The translations under genes were made by a program, and so were the position numbers. From assembly GCA_040218415.1 (NCBI GenBank), contig JAVJRN010000032.1:1-64000 (forward strand): a stretch of DNA of 64,000 nucleotides. The letters are read 5' to 3'. The notes below the pieces were generated by a model, which saw only the letters and a program-made list of their open reading frames with translations, was not told the origin of the DNA and ran no database searches. Position 1 is the stretch's first letter, and each line of letters starts with the position of its first letter. Shown here piece by piece: positions 45,010 through 55,733 of this stretch. This DNA comes from JAVJRN01 sp040218415. Lineage in GTDB: Bacteria; Bacteroidota; Bacteroidia; Cytophagales; Cyclobacteriaceae.

Positions 45010-45824
45010 AAGATTTTAAAGAGAATAAAAATGCGGAGGATCTTCCCGATGCTTTAGAACAAATAGATGAGATTTTTAAAAAAATAGGAAGTAAAAAGCC
45101 TGCGCTCTTCCTTGACTATGATGGAACCTTAACCCCTATTGTTTCAAATCCCGAAAATGCAATACTATCCGATGAGGCTAAAGAAGCACTTTCTAAATTA
45201 TCAGAAGATATTAAAGTAGCTATTATCAGTGGCCGTGATCGAAAAGATATAAAAAAGCGAATTGACATTGAAAACTTGATTTACGCAGGAAGCCATGGAT
45301 TTGATATTAAAGGACCCAATAATATCAATATTCAATACGAGCCTGGAAAAAAAGCACTTCCCCAACTGGATGAAGCCGAAAATCAAATACAGGATAAGCT
45401 TAAAGACATAAAAGGTGCACAGGTTGAAAGGAAAAAATATGCTATTGCTGTGCATTACAGAAATGTGGATGAAAGCGAAATAGATAAAGTAAAAGACACT
45501 ATCAATAAAGAAGTTAAAGCATACAATAAGCTGAAAATCGGTACAGGAAAAATGATTCTAGAACTCAAACCTGATTTGGATTGGGACAAAGGTCGGGCGC
45601 TGGAGAGATTAATGGAAGAGTTGAAGCTAAGTGAGGCGGAGCATGTTCCTATATTTATTGGGGATGATGTTACAGATGAGGATGCATTAAAAGCTGTCAG
45701 AAAAAGTGGTGTAGGCATCATCGTGGGTAGTCATGATGAAAAAACGGCTGCTTCCTACCGCTTGGAGGATTCTTCAGCAGTAATGAAATTTTTAGACGAA
45801 CTGCTCCATAGATTAAAAAAATAG
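45006..45824 (+). CDS. otsB: Trehalose-6-phosphate phosphatase
   Basis: 272 residues of the OtsB HAD type. KPALFLDYDGTLTPIV contains the DxDGT nucleophile motif (about 33-48), AIISGRDRKDI follows, and FIGDDVTDEDALKAV supplies the metal-binding acidic residues. It releases trehalose from trehalose 6-phosphate. No otsA gene is in the window, so the substrate must come from elsewhere. The start overlaps the pgmB stop by four bases (ATGA at 45006-45009), and the GH65 gene follows closely. Confidence 0.93.
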   Translation: MKDFKENKNAEDLPDALEQIDEIFKKIGSKKPALFLDYDGTLTPIVSNPENAILSDEAKEALSKLSEDIKVAIISGRDRKDIKKRIDIENLIYAGSHGFDIKGPNNINIQYEPGKKALPQLDEAENQIQDKLKDIKGAQVERKKYAIAVHYRNVDESEIDKVKDTINKEVKAYNKLKIGTGKMILELKPDLDWDKGRALERLMEELKLSEAEHVPIFIGDDVTDEDALKAVRKSGVGIIVGSHDEKTAASYRLEDSSAVMKFLDELLHRLKK

Positions 45825-45848
45825 GGTTTTTGCTCAGTTAAACATTTG

Positions 45849-48272
45849 ATGTCATTAATTATGAACGCATTCAATATTACATATAAAAATCTTACCCCGA
45901 AGGAACAAAAGCTCAGGGAGGCGCTCTGCACTTTAGGTAATGGGTATTTTGCTACCCGTGGGGCTGCTGAAGAAAGTTCAGCTGATGAATTCAATTATCC
46001 GGGCACTTATCTCGCAGCAGGATTTAACAGAGCCAAAACTGAAGTAGCAGGAAGAGAAATTGAAAATGAAGATTTTGTAAACTTTCCTAACTGGCTTTGC
46101 CTCAGCTTTAAGCCAGAAGACGGAGAGTGGCTCAGTTTAGAGCATTTTGAAGTGCTCGAGTACCAGCAAACACTGCAAATGAAAGAAGGTGTTTTAGCTA
46201 GGGAGTTTCGGGTAAAGGATAAGCAGGGAAAAATAACAAAGATTGAGAGCCAGAGGGTGGTAAGCATGCACGAGAAACACGCTGCAGGAATAGCATGGAC
46301 TTTTACACCCGAAAATTGGAGCGGCCGGACTGCATTTCGTTCCGGACTTGACGGAACTGTAATCAATCATAATGTGGAAAGGTATAAAGACCTTGAAAGC
46401 CATCATTTGAACCCGCTGCAAGTCGGGCAAATAGATGAGAAAAGTATTTGGCTGGAGGTAGAAACAAGGCAGTCTCGAATAGTAATGGCACAGGCCGCCC
46501 GAACGCAAATATATAAGGAAGACCAACTGCTGAAACCTGCAGTAGAAACCAACACCAAAGAAGGATATATTGACCAAATATTTGAAATAGAGGTAGAAAA
46601 AGGTCAAAAATATGAGATAGAAAAAGTAGTGGCTTTATATACCTCGAGAGATCAGGCTATTAGCGAACCAGTGCTAGAAGCTAAAAAGGATGTGCAAAGA
46701 GCCAAGCGCTTTCAGAAAATACTGCTTCCCCACCAGGCTGCTATGCGAAGATTATGGATTCGTGCGGATATTGACATCCTTGATAAGAATGAAACGCAGG
46801 GTCTACTACGTCTTCATATATTTCACGTACTGCAAACTGTTTCCTTTAATACGATTGGTTTGAGTGTAGGAGTTCCCTCAAGAGGACTACATGGAGAAGC
46901 GTATAGAGGCCATATATTTTGGGATGAGCTATACATATTCCCTTTTCTTAACCTTCGTTTTCCTGAAATAAGCCGCAGCTTACTCATGTATAGGTATGAA
47001 AGATTAGACGAAGCAAGATATGCAGCTAAAGAGGAAGGTTACAGGGGAGCCATGTTCCCTTGGCAAAGCGGAAGCAATGGTCGTGAAGAAAGTCAGGTAG
47101 TGCACTTGAACCCTAAATCAGGAAACTGGATTCCTGATAACACCTATCTTCAGAGACATGTAAATTGTGCCATTGCTTTTAATATTTGGAACTACTATCT
47201 GGCTACTGATGACGAGCAGTTTCTTTCAACTTTCGGAGCTGAAATGTTTCTAAGTATTGCCTCCTTTTGGGGTAGTAAAGTGACGTTCAACAAGGAAAGA
47301 AGCCGCTATGAAATTCATGGTGTAGTAGGACCCGATGAGTACCACACATCTTATCCCAATTCTGATGAAAAAGGGCTCAAAAACAATGCTTATACCAATG
47401 TGCTAGTAGCTTGGTTGCTGCACAAGGCTTTGGAGATCTTGGATTTATTGGAGCAGACACGTAAAAAAGAATTACTTGACCTACTTGAAATTGATGAGGC
47501 CGAATTAAAGCTTTGGGATGCTATCAGCAAGAAAATGTTTATTCCATTAATTGATGATGATATTATTGAGCAGTTTGAAGGTTATCATCAGCTTAAGGAA
47601 TTCCCATGGGAGGAGTACAAGGAAAAGTATGATGACATCCAGAGGTTGGATAGAGTACTTGAAAGTGAAAACGACTCTCCCAATAATTACCAAGCAAATA
47701 AACAGGCGGACGTTTTAATGCTATTCTACCTTTTTAACGAAGCAGAACTTAGGGGAATTTTTAACCGAATGGGGTATCATTTTCACACCGATATGATCGG
47801 TAAAAATATCAGCTATTATAAAAAACGTACCTCCCATGGCTCTACCCTTAGCCGTTTGGTATTTTCTTGGATTCTCAACAAGTACGATCGATCTGTCTCA
47901 TGGGAGAACTTTCAAGCCTTATTGGTCAGTGATTTTAAAGATATTCAGGGGGGCACGACGCTGGAAGGTATTCACTTGGGAGCTATGGCGGGTTCTTTAA
48001 ACTTGGTGCAAAGATGTTACGCAGGCCTTGAAACTTGTGATGATGCCCTCTGGATAAAACCGAATTTACCTCTGAACATTAAAGAAATTTCCATTCGTTT
48101 AAAGTACAAGAATCACTGGATACGCATGAATGTAAATAGTGAAAAGATCATTATTTCTTTTGAAGAAGGCTGGAGTGAAAAGGTAAAAATTGGGGTAATT
48201 GATGAAATATATGAATTTCAGAAGGGTGTAAAGCGAGAATTTTCTATAAAAGAACATTCCGAACAGCGGTAA
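45849..48272 (+). CDS. Glycoside hydrolase family 65 disaccharide phosphorylase
   Basis: About 807 residues with the GH65 layout: an N-terminal beta-sandwich (1-270), then an (alpha/alpha)6 barrel and a C-terminal beta domain. LHGEAYRGHIFWDELYI (about 355) and VVGPDEYHTSYPNS (about 495), with the catalytic glutamate, are family hallmarks. Such enzymes phosphorolyse maltose, trehalose or kojibiose to beta-glucose 1-phosphate and glucose. Neighbouring pgmB and otsB make trehalose the likely sugar, but specificity cannot be read. An ATG at 45861 is an alternative start. Confidence 0.93.
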   Translation: MSLIMNAFNITYKNLTPKEQKLREALCTLGNGYFATRGAAEESSADEFNYPGTYLAAGFNRAKTEVAGREIENEDFVNFPNWLCLSFKPEDGEWLSLEHFEVLEYQQTLQMKEGVLAREFRVKDKQGKITKIESQRVVSMHEKHAAGIAWTFTPENWSGRTAFRSGLDGTVINHNVERYKDLESHHLNPLQVGQIDEKSIWLEVETRQSRIVMAQAARTQIYKEDQLLKPAVETNTKEGYIDQIFEIEVEKGQKYEIEKVVALYTSRDQAISEPVLEAKKDVQRAKRFQKILLPHQAAMRRLWIRADIDILDKNETQGLLRLHIFHVLQTVSFNTIGLSVGVPSRGLHGEAYRGHIFWDELYIFPFLNLRFPEISRSLLMYRYERLDEARYAAKEEGYRGAMFPWQSGSNGREESQVVHLNPKSGNWIPDNTYLQRHVNCAIAFNIWNYYLATDDEQFLSTFGAEMFLSIASFWGSKVTFNKERSRYEIHGVVGPDEYHTSYPNSDEKGLKNNAYTNVLVAWLLHKALEILDLLEQTRKKELLDLLEIDEAELKLWDAISKKMFIPLIDDDIIEQFEGYHQLKEFPWEEYKEKYDDIQRLDRVLESENDSPNNYQANKQADVLMLFYLFNEAELRGIFNRMGYHFHTDMIGKNISYYKKRTSHGSTLSRLVFSWILNKYDRSVSWENFQALLVSDFKDIQGGTTLEGIHLGAMAGSLNLVQRCYAGLETCDDALWIKPNLPLNIKEISIRLKYKNHWIRMNVNSEKIIISFEEGWSEKVKIGVIDEIYEFQKGVKREFSIKEHSEQR

Positions 48273-48297
48273 AATTAAGAACCTTAAAGTGCACGTT

Positions 48298-51018
48298 ATG
48301 GCTGAAAAACCAACAGAAAATTCATTTATAGATTCACCATATTCTAAATCTTTCGAGGAAGTATTAAAACAGGCTGGCGTAGATCCTGAAAAAGGGCTTT
48401 CTGATGAGCAAGTAGAAAAGAGTCTAAAAAAGTATGGAGCTAACATTCTGGAAGAGCAGAAGAAAAGAAGCGTCTGGGAAATTCTACTGGCACAAATCAA
48501 TAACCCTGTAATCTATTTACTTACAGCGGCCGCTGTTTTAGCATTCGTTTATGGTGATGTGCCAGAAGGTATTGCTATCGTTATCGTGTTACTGATCAAT
48601 ACCGCGATTGGCTTCTGGATGGAATATAAAGCGCAGAAATCCATGGATGCGCTCAAAAAGATGGATAAAGTGGTAGCCAGGGTGTTAAGAAATGGTATCA
48701 AAAAGAAAATTGATGCAGAAGAGTTAGTACCAGGCGATATTCTATTGGTGGAAGCGGGCGACTTAGTGGCTGCCGACGCAAGGGTTTGTGAAGCGACTGA
48801 ACTAGACATAGATGAATCTCCATTAACAGGTGAATCTGTTCCAGTAACAAAAACCCCAGAAATCATTGAAGAAGACAAGGGAGTAGCTGACCGGACAAAC
48901 CTCCTTTACAAAGGAACTGCGGTAACCGGAGGTTCGGGAAAGGCCGTGATCTACGCAACGGGTATGCAAACAGAGCTGGGAGATATTTCTGCCATGGTGG
49001 GCGGAGAGGAAAAAGATGAAGTACCTCTTAACCAAAAGCTCAATAAATTGACGAAGCGCCTGATAGTTGTCACTATCGCAATGGCTGCTGCTTTTTTCTT
49101 GTTTGGTTGGTTAGCTGGAAAGGACATTTATCCGCTTATTCAAACGTCTATTGCTTGGACTATTGCCGCCATACCAGAAGGACTACCGATTGTTGCCAGT
49201 ATTGCCTTGGCTAGGGGAATGATTCGCCTAAGTAAGAAGAATGTGATTGTAAAGAAGCTGGAAGCTGTGGAAACGCTTGGAGAAACCACAGTTATTTTTA
49301 CAGATAAAACCGGCACACTTACAAAAAATGAACTGACAGTAAATACCTTTTCTTTCCCAGACGATGTGCGAATGGAAGTGGACTGGCATTCTGGTAAGGA
49401 GCCGCAGATTAAAGACAAGAAAGACCCTAAACAGAATCAAAACTATAGCCACATTCTAAAAATTGCTGCATTAGCCAATGATGCAGAATTGTATGGTCAG
49501 GAGTCGGAGGAAAATGAGAAAAAGGGAAAAGGTGAAGGCGACCCGCTTGATTTGGCGCTCCTGCAGTTCGCAAGCCAGTTCGATAAGGATTTGTACCGAC
49601 AAAATCGCAACCAGAAAAGAAAATTACACGACCCATTTGATTCAGATTCTATGGTGATGGGCACAGTCCATCAATTGGATGAAGGCTATTACATGGCCGG
49701 AAAAGGAGCCGCTCACACTATGTTGGAACGCTGCTCGCATATTTTATCTGAAGAAAAGGAAAAGAAGCTATCTGATCAAGACAAAAATTTCTGGTTGAAA
49801 AAAAATGATCAACTGGCTGATGAAGGATTGAGGGTTCTGGTATTTGCATATAAAAATATAGATAGTGTTCCAGAGAATACGGAGGACTTTCTTCACGACA
49901 TGACTTTTACCGGATTAATTGGCTTTATTGACCCTCCACGAAAAGAAATCGCAGAGGCTATTTCTAAATGTTATGATGCTGGTATCAAAGTAGTGATGGT
50001 GACTGGCGATCATCCGGGAACTGCCAAAAATGTTGGAAAAGAGATTGGCCTTTTTAAAGACGAGCAGGAAGATGATGCACCCGTTATTTCAGGACGAGAA
50101 TTACAGAAAGAACTTGAAAGCGATGATGATTCCAAACTGGTAAGGACGAGGATATTTTCGCGGGTTGATCCTGCTCAAAAGTTAAGCCTCATCAAGCATT
50201 TTCAGGATGCTGGTGAGTTGGTAGGCATGACAGGCGATGGAGTAAACGATTCGCCTGCTCTAAAGAAAGCCAATATAGGCATAGCAATGGGCAAACGCGG
50301 CACCCAAATAGCCCAGGAAGTGTCCGATATGGTGCTGAAGGATGATGCTTTTAACTCCATAGTGGAAGCCATTGAACAGGGGCGAGTCATCTTTGGGAAC
50401 ATCAGAAAGTTTATTGTCTATCAGCTCTCCTACCACCTGGCAGAAATCCTCATTATCGCAGATATCAGCTTTTCTTTGTTTACACTGCCGTTACTTCCTT
50501 TGCAATTGCTCTTTCTTAACTTATTATCTGATGTTTTTCCGGCACTGGCATTGGGTGTGGGAAAGGGTAATTCTGGAATAATGAAAGAGCCACCTAAAAA
50601 TCCGAACGAACCCCTTCTGAATACAAACAACTGGATTCAAATTGGCTTATATGGGTTCATAATAACCATTTGTGTGGGAGGTGCCTACTTTTTTGCCCAA
50701 TACGTGTGGAACACGTCGGAAGCAGTTACCAACAACATCGCTTTCTTTTCATTGGCCATTGCCCAATTACTACATGTATTTAATATGAGGGAAAGCGATG
50801 AGCCCCTATTTAGAAATCAGGTAACAAGGAACAAATACATTTGGATGGCATTGGCATTTTGTTTTGGCGCATTAGTATTAGCCTATTTTATTCCTACCAT
50901 AGCGAATATACTATCACTGCAATCACTGGAGTTGAGAATCTGGTTACTGATAGCTATTACAAGTGTACTTCCCCTCATTATCATTCAAAGCATCAAATTC
51001 ATTACCAAGAAATTTTAG
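48298..51018 (+). CDS. P-type ATPase, cation-transporting (P2/SERCA-like)
   Basis: 906 residues with all P-type ATPase hallmarks: actuator TGES (about 180), phosphorylation site DKTGTLTKNE (about 335), and hinge MTGDGVNDSPALKKANIGIAM (about 640). The fourth membrane helix carries IPEGLP, the mark of P2-type calcium or related cation pumps. Later helices include LLFLNLLSDVFPALALGVG. The N-terminal cation-ATPase domain (about 10-80) is complete. It would export a cation such as calcium; the exact ion is unclear. It follows the GH65 gene by only 25 bp. Confidence 0.92.
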   Translation: MAEKPTENSFIDSPYSKSFEEVLKQAGVDPEKGLSDEQVEKSLKKYGANILEEQKKRSVWEILLAQINNPVIYLLTAAAVLAFVYGDVPEGIAIVIVLLINTAIGFWMEYKAQKSMDALKKMDKVVARVLRNGIKKKIDAEELVPGDILLVEAGDLVAADARVCEATELDIDESPLTGESVPVTKTPEIIEEDKGVADRTNLLYKGTAVTGGSGKAVIYATGMQTELGDISAMVGGEEKDEVPLNQKLNKLTKRLIVVTIAMAAAFFLFGWLAGKDIYPLIQTSIAWTIAAIPEGLPIVASIALARGMIRLSKKNVIVKKLEAVETLGETTVIFTDKTGTLTKNELTVNTFSFPDDVRMEVDWHSGKEPQIKDKKDPKQNQNYSHILKIAALANDAELYGQESEENEKKGKGEGDPLDLALLQFASQFDKDLYRQNRNQKRKLHDPFDSDSMVMGTVHQLDEGYYMAGKGAAHTMLERCSHILSEEKEKKLSDQDKNFWLKKNDQLADEGLRVLVFAYKNIDSVPENTEDFLHDMTFTGLIGFIDPPRKEIAEAISKCYDAGIKVVMVTGDHPGTAKNVGKEIGLFKDEQEDDAPVISGRELQKELESDDDSKLVRTRIFSRVDPAQKLSLIKHFQDAGELVGMTGDGVNDSPALKKANIGIAMGKRGTQIAQEVSDMVLKDDAFNSIVEAIEQGRVIFGNIRKFIVYQLSYHLAEILIIADISFSLFTLPLLPLQLLFLNLLSDVFPALALGVGKGNSGIMKEPPKNPNEPLLNTNNWIQIGLYGFIITICVGGAYFFAQYVWNTSEAVTNNIAFFSLAIAQLLHVFNMRESDEPLFRNQVTRNKYIWMALAFCFGALVLAYFIPTIANILSLQSLELRIWLLIAITSVLPLIIIQSIKFITKKF

Positions 51019-51137
51019 TTGTCAAGTGCATTTGATGAAGAAATAAGAAGATAAATACTAAAAAAATAAACCTATAGCACGCAGGTCTTTTACCGCGAAT
51101 GCTACAAGTCGTAACCTTAAAAACAAACGCTATACTC

Positions 51138-52067
51138 ATGAAAATTGTAACCCTAACACTCAATCCGGCACTCGATAAAAGCACAAGCGCAAAAATGCTA
51201 CAACCAGAAAAGAAGATCAGGTGCGAAATGCCCAATTATGAACCCGGCGGTGGAGGAATCAATGTATCCCGGGCACTCAATATCCTTGGTGGCGAGTCGC
51301 TAGCCATTTATGCGGCTGGTGGTTCTACCGGAGATAAAATAGAATCTCTCCTAATGCAAGAAGGCGTTGATCAAAAGCGCATAAAAACTGAAAAAACTAC
51401 CCGTGAGAATTTGATGGTAATGGAAACCTCCACTGGCAACCAATATCGATTTGGCATGCCTGGCAATAAACTAAGCGAGAATGAGCTCAAACAATGTCTG
51501 GATGAACTGGAAAAACTTCCTGAGGATGTGGAGTATTTAGTTGCAAGTGGAAGCCTTCCTCCTGGAGCTCCTGACGACTTTTATGGAAAGGTGGCAGAGA
51601 TTGCTGATAAGAAAAATATCCAATGCTTGATTGATACCTCGGGGAATGCTTTGAGTAAAGCTGCCGAAAAAGGCTTGCGGATGATTAAGCCAAATTTGAA
51701 GGAACTTAGTCTACTGGCAAAGACAGAAAAAATCTCTGGCTTTGAGCAGGAAGAAATAGCAAAAAAAGTGATTAAAGAGGGCAAAACCTCCGTCCTTGTC
51801 GTTTCATTAGGCGCTAGAGGAGCAATGCTGGTCACCAAAGACACCATAGAATATGTAGTGCCGCCTACGGTTAAGCAAGAAAGTACCGTAGGAGCCGGAG
51901 ATTCCATGGTGGCGGGAATCGTCTTATCCCTTTCACAAGGTGAATCAATGCAGGAAGCAGTTAAACGAGGGGTTGCTGCAGGAACTGCTGCTACTATGAC
52001 ACCTGGCACAGAACTTTGTAAAAAGGCAGATGCAGAAAGGATATTTGACTGGCTGAATGAAAGATAA
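51138..52067 (+). CDS. pfkB: 6-phosphofructokinase II (PfkB family)
   Basis: 309 residues from the ATG at 51138. Sequence features match E. coli Pfk-2: TLTLNPALDKS at the start, EPGGGGINVSRALNILGG, LVASGSLPPGAP, IKPNLKELSLL, and the catalytic STVGAGDSMVAG near residue 255. It phosphorylates fructose 6-phosphate with ATP. The close match to Pfk-2 rather than to 1-phosphofructokinase (FruK) rests on these motifs. It would pull glucose 6-phosphate from the pgmB reaction into glycolysis and closes the carbohydrate cluster. Confidence 0.9.
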   Translation: MKIVTLTLNPALDKSTSAKMLQPEKKIRCEMPNYEPGGGGINVSRALNILGGESLAIYAAGGSTGDKIESLLMQEGVDQKRIKTEKTTRENLMVMETSTGNQYRFGMPGNKLSENELKQCLDELEKLPEDVEYLVASGSLPPGAPDDFYGKVAEIADKKNIQCLIDTSGNALSKAAEKGLRMIKPNLKELSLLAKTEKISGFEQEEIAKKVIKEGKTSVLVVSLGARGAMLVTKDTIEYVVPPTVKQESTVGAGDSMVAGIVLSLSQGESMQEAVKRGVAAGTAATMTPGTELCKKADAERIFDWLNER

Positions 52068-52322
52068 ACGATCCATTAGGAATTAGAATCTACATGAAAT
52101 CATAGCTTTTTACAGGTAGTAATTAAAATACCGTTCTTCCGTGATTTATTTGACTTTGAAAATCTTCAACTGACTGACTTTCTAATCATTTTCTTTGCTT
52201 CTTCCCTAGTACTTTGGGGTTGAACTTTTTAAATTTCTAAAATTTAGAAAGAACTTCCTTTAATATAGATTCAAATTACCAATTATAGAAATTACAGTGT
52301 CTATTTAAAGACTTAATAATAA

Positions 52323-52733
52323 ATGTTTAAAGCTATAATTCGCGTATCAAACCCTACCTCAAACCCTACCCTTGTTTGGGATGGTGAGTGTGGTTTTTGT
52401 GAATATTGGATATTGGTATGGAAGAGTAAAACTGGTGAAAAATTACAGTATGAAAAATATCAGGATGTGTACGAGCGGTTTCCATCTATTCCTTTGAAAG
52501 AATTTAAAAAAGCATCACGGCTGATCGAAACCAATGGGGATGTCTTTAGCGGACCCGATTCTGCTTATAGAAGCTTCCTATATTTTCCTTTTCCTATTAA
52601 GTTTTTACATATCTGGTATCATAAATACAGTTTTTTCAAAGCTCTTTCCAATAATGCATACAATTGGATAGCCAAGCACAGGCCTTTTATGTTTAAGCTC
52701 ACTAAGTTGTTATGGGGTACAGATCGTAAGTAG
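52323..52733 (+). CDS. DCC-family thiol-disulfide protein (DUF393)
   Basis: 136 residues with the DCC signature LVWDGECGFCEYWI (about 18-31), in which a CxxC (C24-x-x-C27) follows DGxC. These are thioredoxin-fold proteins assumed to work in redox chemistry. The C-terminal half carries hydrophobic and aromatic residues but no clear membrane helix. It stands alone between the pfkB gene and katG. Confidence 0.9.
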   Translation: MFKAIIRVSNPTSNPTLVWDGECGFCEYWILVWKSKTGEKLQYEKYQDVYERFPSIPLKEFKKASRLIETNGDVFSGPDSAYRSFLYFPFPIKFLHIWYHKYSFFKALSNNAYNWIAKHRPFMFKLTKLLWGTDRK

Positions 52734-53215
52734 TGAAAGCCGCTATGGCTGCTCCTTTTGATACTGATACTTATGAGGTTTAATGATTCTTTAAAAAATC
52801 TGGAGCCAATTCAGATCACTATTAATCTGTAGAAATAATAGTCGATCAGCCCTAAAAGAGTGCATGGTGACCCTTTTTTTGAATCAATCTTCCAGATTTA
52901 TCCTAAGCAAGCTTTGGTAGTCATTTTCAAAATAATTTGTGTTGGTACACCTCCATCCGCTCAAAACAAGCCTCACACTTTAATAAAGTAATGCATAGCC
53001 GACTAAACCGTGGAAAAAATGCCCCGTCGATATAGAGCGTTATGGAATTAAATGCACATCATCTATACCTAAAAATAGATCTACCCTATTATCCGTAATT
53101 GGTACGAATTTGGAGTTTCACATCGCCGATGAGTATTATTAATTTAACTGTGATTAAACAAACCAATATTTGCGTTTTTATCAACGATTTCTGTATGCTC
53201 TCAACTAATTGATAT

Positions 53216-53248
53216 TCAAATGATTAAATTCTAATCATTTGATTTTTT
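53216..53248 (+). terminator. Perfect 11-bp hairpin with T-run
   Basis: TCAAATGATTA and TAATCATTTGA pair perfectly around a 5-base loop and are followed by TTTTTT, the form of a Rho-independent terminator for rightward transcription. It is about 480 bp beyond the nearest rightward gene, so it may instead regulate katG or be a protein-binding site. Confidence 0.6.
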
Positions 53249-53276
53249 GAAAGCTTTACATTTTCACAAAGCTTTC
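53249..53276 (+). promoter_or_regulatory. Second perfect hairpin upstream of katG
   Basis: GAAAGCTTT pairs with AAAGCTTTC around a 10-base loop, immediately after the T-run of the first hairpin. Two perfect stems in tandem 160 bp before katG suggest attenuation or an operator pair. Confidence 0.5.
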
Positions 53277-53436
53277 CTTGAAGGACTATAACAGAATGAA
53301 AAGGAAAGCATATCTTCTACAGCAACACCTCATATCATATGTCAACTGTAAAGGATTAATTGGATTTGCATCTCAGCGAAAAATGAAAAAAATAATTGGT
53401 CAATTTTCAATACATTTTTTAAACCATTAACAACAT

Positions 53437-55733
53437 ATGACAAACAGCGATAATTCAGAAAGTATGGGCAAATGTCCATTTCGAGGCACCAGAATAGGTG
53501 GCGCAATTGGTACTCCTCCCCAGATCGATGATTGGTGGCCAAACCGTTTACAAGTGGAGTTGCTTCACCAAGACCAGCCTGCAGCTAACCCTCTAAGTGA
53601 CGAAGATTATAAAGGGGCATTTAATAAAATTGATTTCCAACAACTCAAAGAAGATATTAAGGCTTTGCTTGTTGACTCACAAGACTGGTGGCCAGCAGAT
53701 TATAATAATTACGGCCCGCAAATGGTTCGTATGGCATGGCACGCAGCAGGTACGTATCGTATCGCAGATGGACGAGGTGGCGCAGGACAAGCCATGCAGC
53801 GCTTTGCTCCTATCAATTCTTGGTGGGATAATGGCAACATTGACAAATCACGTCGATTACTATGGCCGATCAAGAAAAAGTACGGTGCTGCGCTCTCTTG
53901 GGCAGATCTCATGGTTTTGACAGGTAATTGCGCTTTAGAAATCATGAATTTTCCAACCTATGGTTTTGGAGGTGGAAGACGTGATGCTTGGGAACCAGAC
54001 CGAAGTACCTACTGGGGACCAGAATTCTGGAACGGCAAACCCTTTAAGGAATCAAAAGTCGGCGAATACGCTGAAGGCCACCCCGATCAAATGGTAACCC
54101 AAACACTACGCTGGGAAGGAGAACCTTCTGACGAAAATCGAGATCTTGAAAATCCACTTGGTGCTACCCATCAGGCATTAATTTATGTAAATCCTGAAGG
54201 GCCAGGTGGCAATGGAAATCCTATGGATTCTGCACGAGCCATTCGCGAATCATTTACACGCATGGCGATGAATGATGAAAAACGGTAGCGTTAATTGCAG
54301 GTGGACATGCATTTGGGAAGAGTCACGGTAAGGTATCTCCCGATAAGATAGGTCCGGCACCAGAAGCAGCACCTCTTCAGGCGATGGGAATGGGCTGGCA
54401 GAACCCAGAAGGCACAGGGTTTGCCCAATACACGATGACCAATGGAATTGAAGGAGCTTGGACGCCCGATCCTACGCAGTGGGACAATAACTACTTGATC
54501 AACCTGTTCAAATTTGAGTGGAAAAAGAAGAAAAGTCCTGCTGGAGCACTCCAATGGACTCCAGAAGATCCAAATGCTCCAAAAACTCCAGATGCACATG
54601 AGGATGGCAAAATGGATGATTTGATGATGATGACTTCTGATATTGCGCTAAAGGTAGATCCCGCATACAGAGAAATTTGTGAGAAATTCTTAAATGACTT
54701 TGACTATTTCACAAATGCCTTTTCAAAAGCTTGGTACAAGCTAACTCACAGAGATATGGGGCCAAAAAGTCGCTATTTGGGTCCTGAAGTAGCCCAAGAG
54801 GATTTGCTGTGGCAAGATCCGATTCCTGCTTGTAATCATGAACTGGTAGACGATAATGACATAGCCGACCTAAAAAGTAAAATTCTCGCCAGTGACTTAA
54901 GCGTTTCGGCTTTAGTTTCAGCGGCTTGGTCATCAGCTGCCGTTTACCGCCATTCTGACAAAAGAGGTGGCGCCAATGGAGCGCGTATAGCGTTGGAGCC
55001 ACAGAAAAATTGGGAAATGAATCGACCTTCTGAGCTGAAAAGTGTTCTTGATACGCTCAGGAAAATTCAAAGCGATTTCAATTCGAATCAATCGGATAAG
55101 AAGGAAGTATCTCTGGCCGATTTGGTCGTTCTTGGTGGTTGCGCTGCTGTTGAAATGGCAGCTAAAGATGCTGGTACAGACATAAAAGTATCTTTTACCC
55201 CAGGACGAATGGATTGTACCCAAGAACAAACCGATGTACAAGCTTTCAATTATTTGAAGCCTGTTTCTGACGGATTCAAAAACTACCATAATGATAAGAT
55301 CGGTTACAAGGTGCCATCTGAACGAATCTTCCTTGACCGTGCTCAACTATTGACATTGAATGCGCCAGAGTGGACGGTTTTAGTAGGTGGTCTTCGTGTA
55401 TTGGATCAAAATTTTGATCACTCTAATCACGGTGTATTTACTGAACGCCCCGGGCAATTGTCTAATGACTTTTTTAAGGTGCTAACCAGTATGGACTATG
55501 AGTGGGTTCCTCAAGGTGACAATGAAATGCTGTTTAACATCAATGACCGAAAAAGCGGAACGACGAAATACACAGCTACTCGATGCGATCTCATATTTGG
55601 ATCTAATGCTCAGCTGCGCAACATCGCTGAAGTTTACGGAGCTGACGATGGAGAAGAGCGCTTCGTGAATGATTTCGTAGCAGCTTGGAACAAGGTGATG
55701 ATGCTTGATAGGTACGATGTGAAGGACGAATAA
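53437..55733 (+). pseudogene. katG: Catalase-peroxidase with one frameshift
   Basis: The two parts together form a full-length KatG. Part one (53437-54288) has the distal site MVRMAWHAAGTYR, with R, W and H. Its frame ends at a run of five A (54278-54282). One more A would restore DEKTVALIAGGHAFGKSHG, which carries the proximal heme-ligand histidine, and the second frame continues to 55733 with the whole C-terminal domain. The N-terminal fragment alone therefore lacks the heme ligand and would be inactive. A single-base deletion or a homopolymer read error explains it. The protein would be cytoplasmic and detoxify hydrogen peroxide. Confidence 0.93.

Larger units (their letters stand above)
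52734..53436. other. Gap upstream of katG
   Basis: About 700 bp with no recognised gene. Two adjacent perfect hairpins lie in its second half and are listed separately. The final 100 bp should contain the katG promoter. Confidence 0.45.

Noticed and set aside
44104..45824. otsB and pgmB as a single fused trehalose gene
   Set aside because: They have separate starts and stops with a clean four-base overlap and complete separate HAD motifs.
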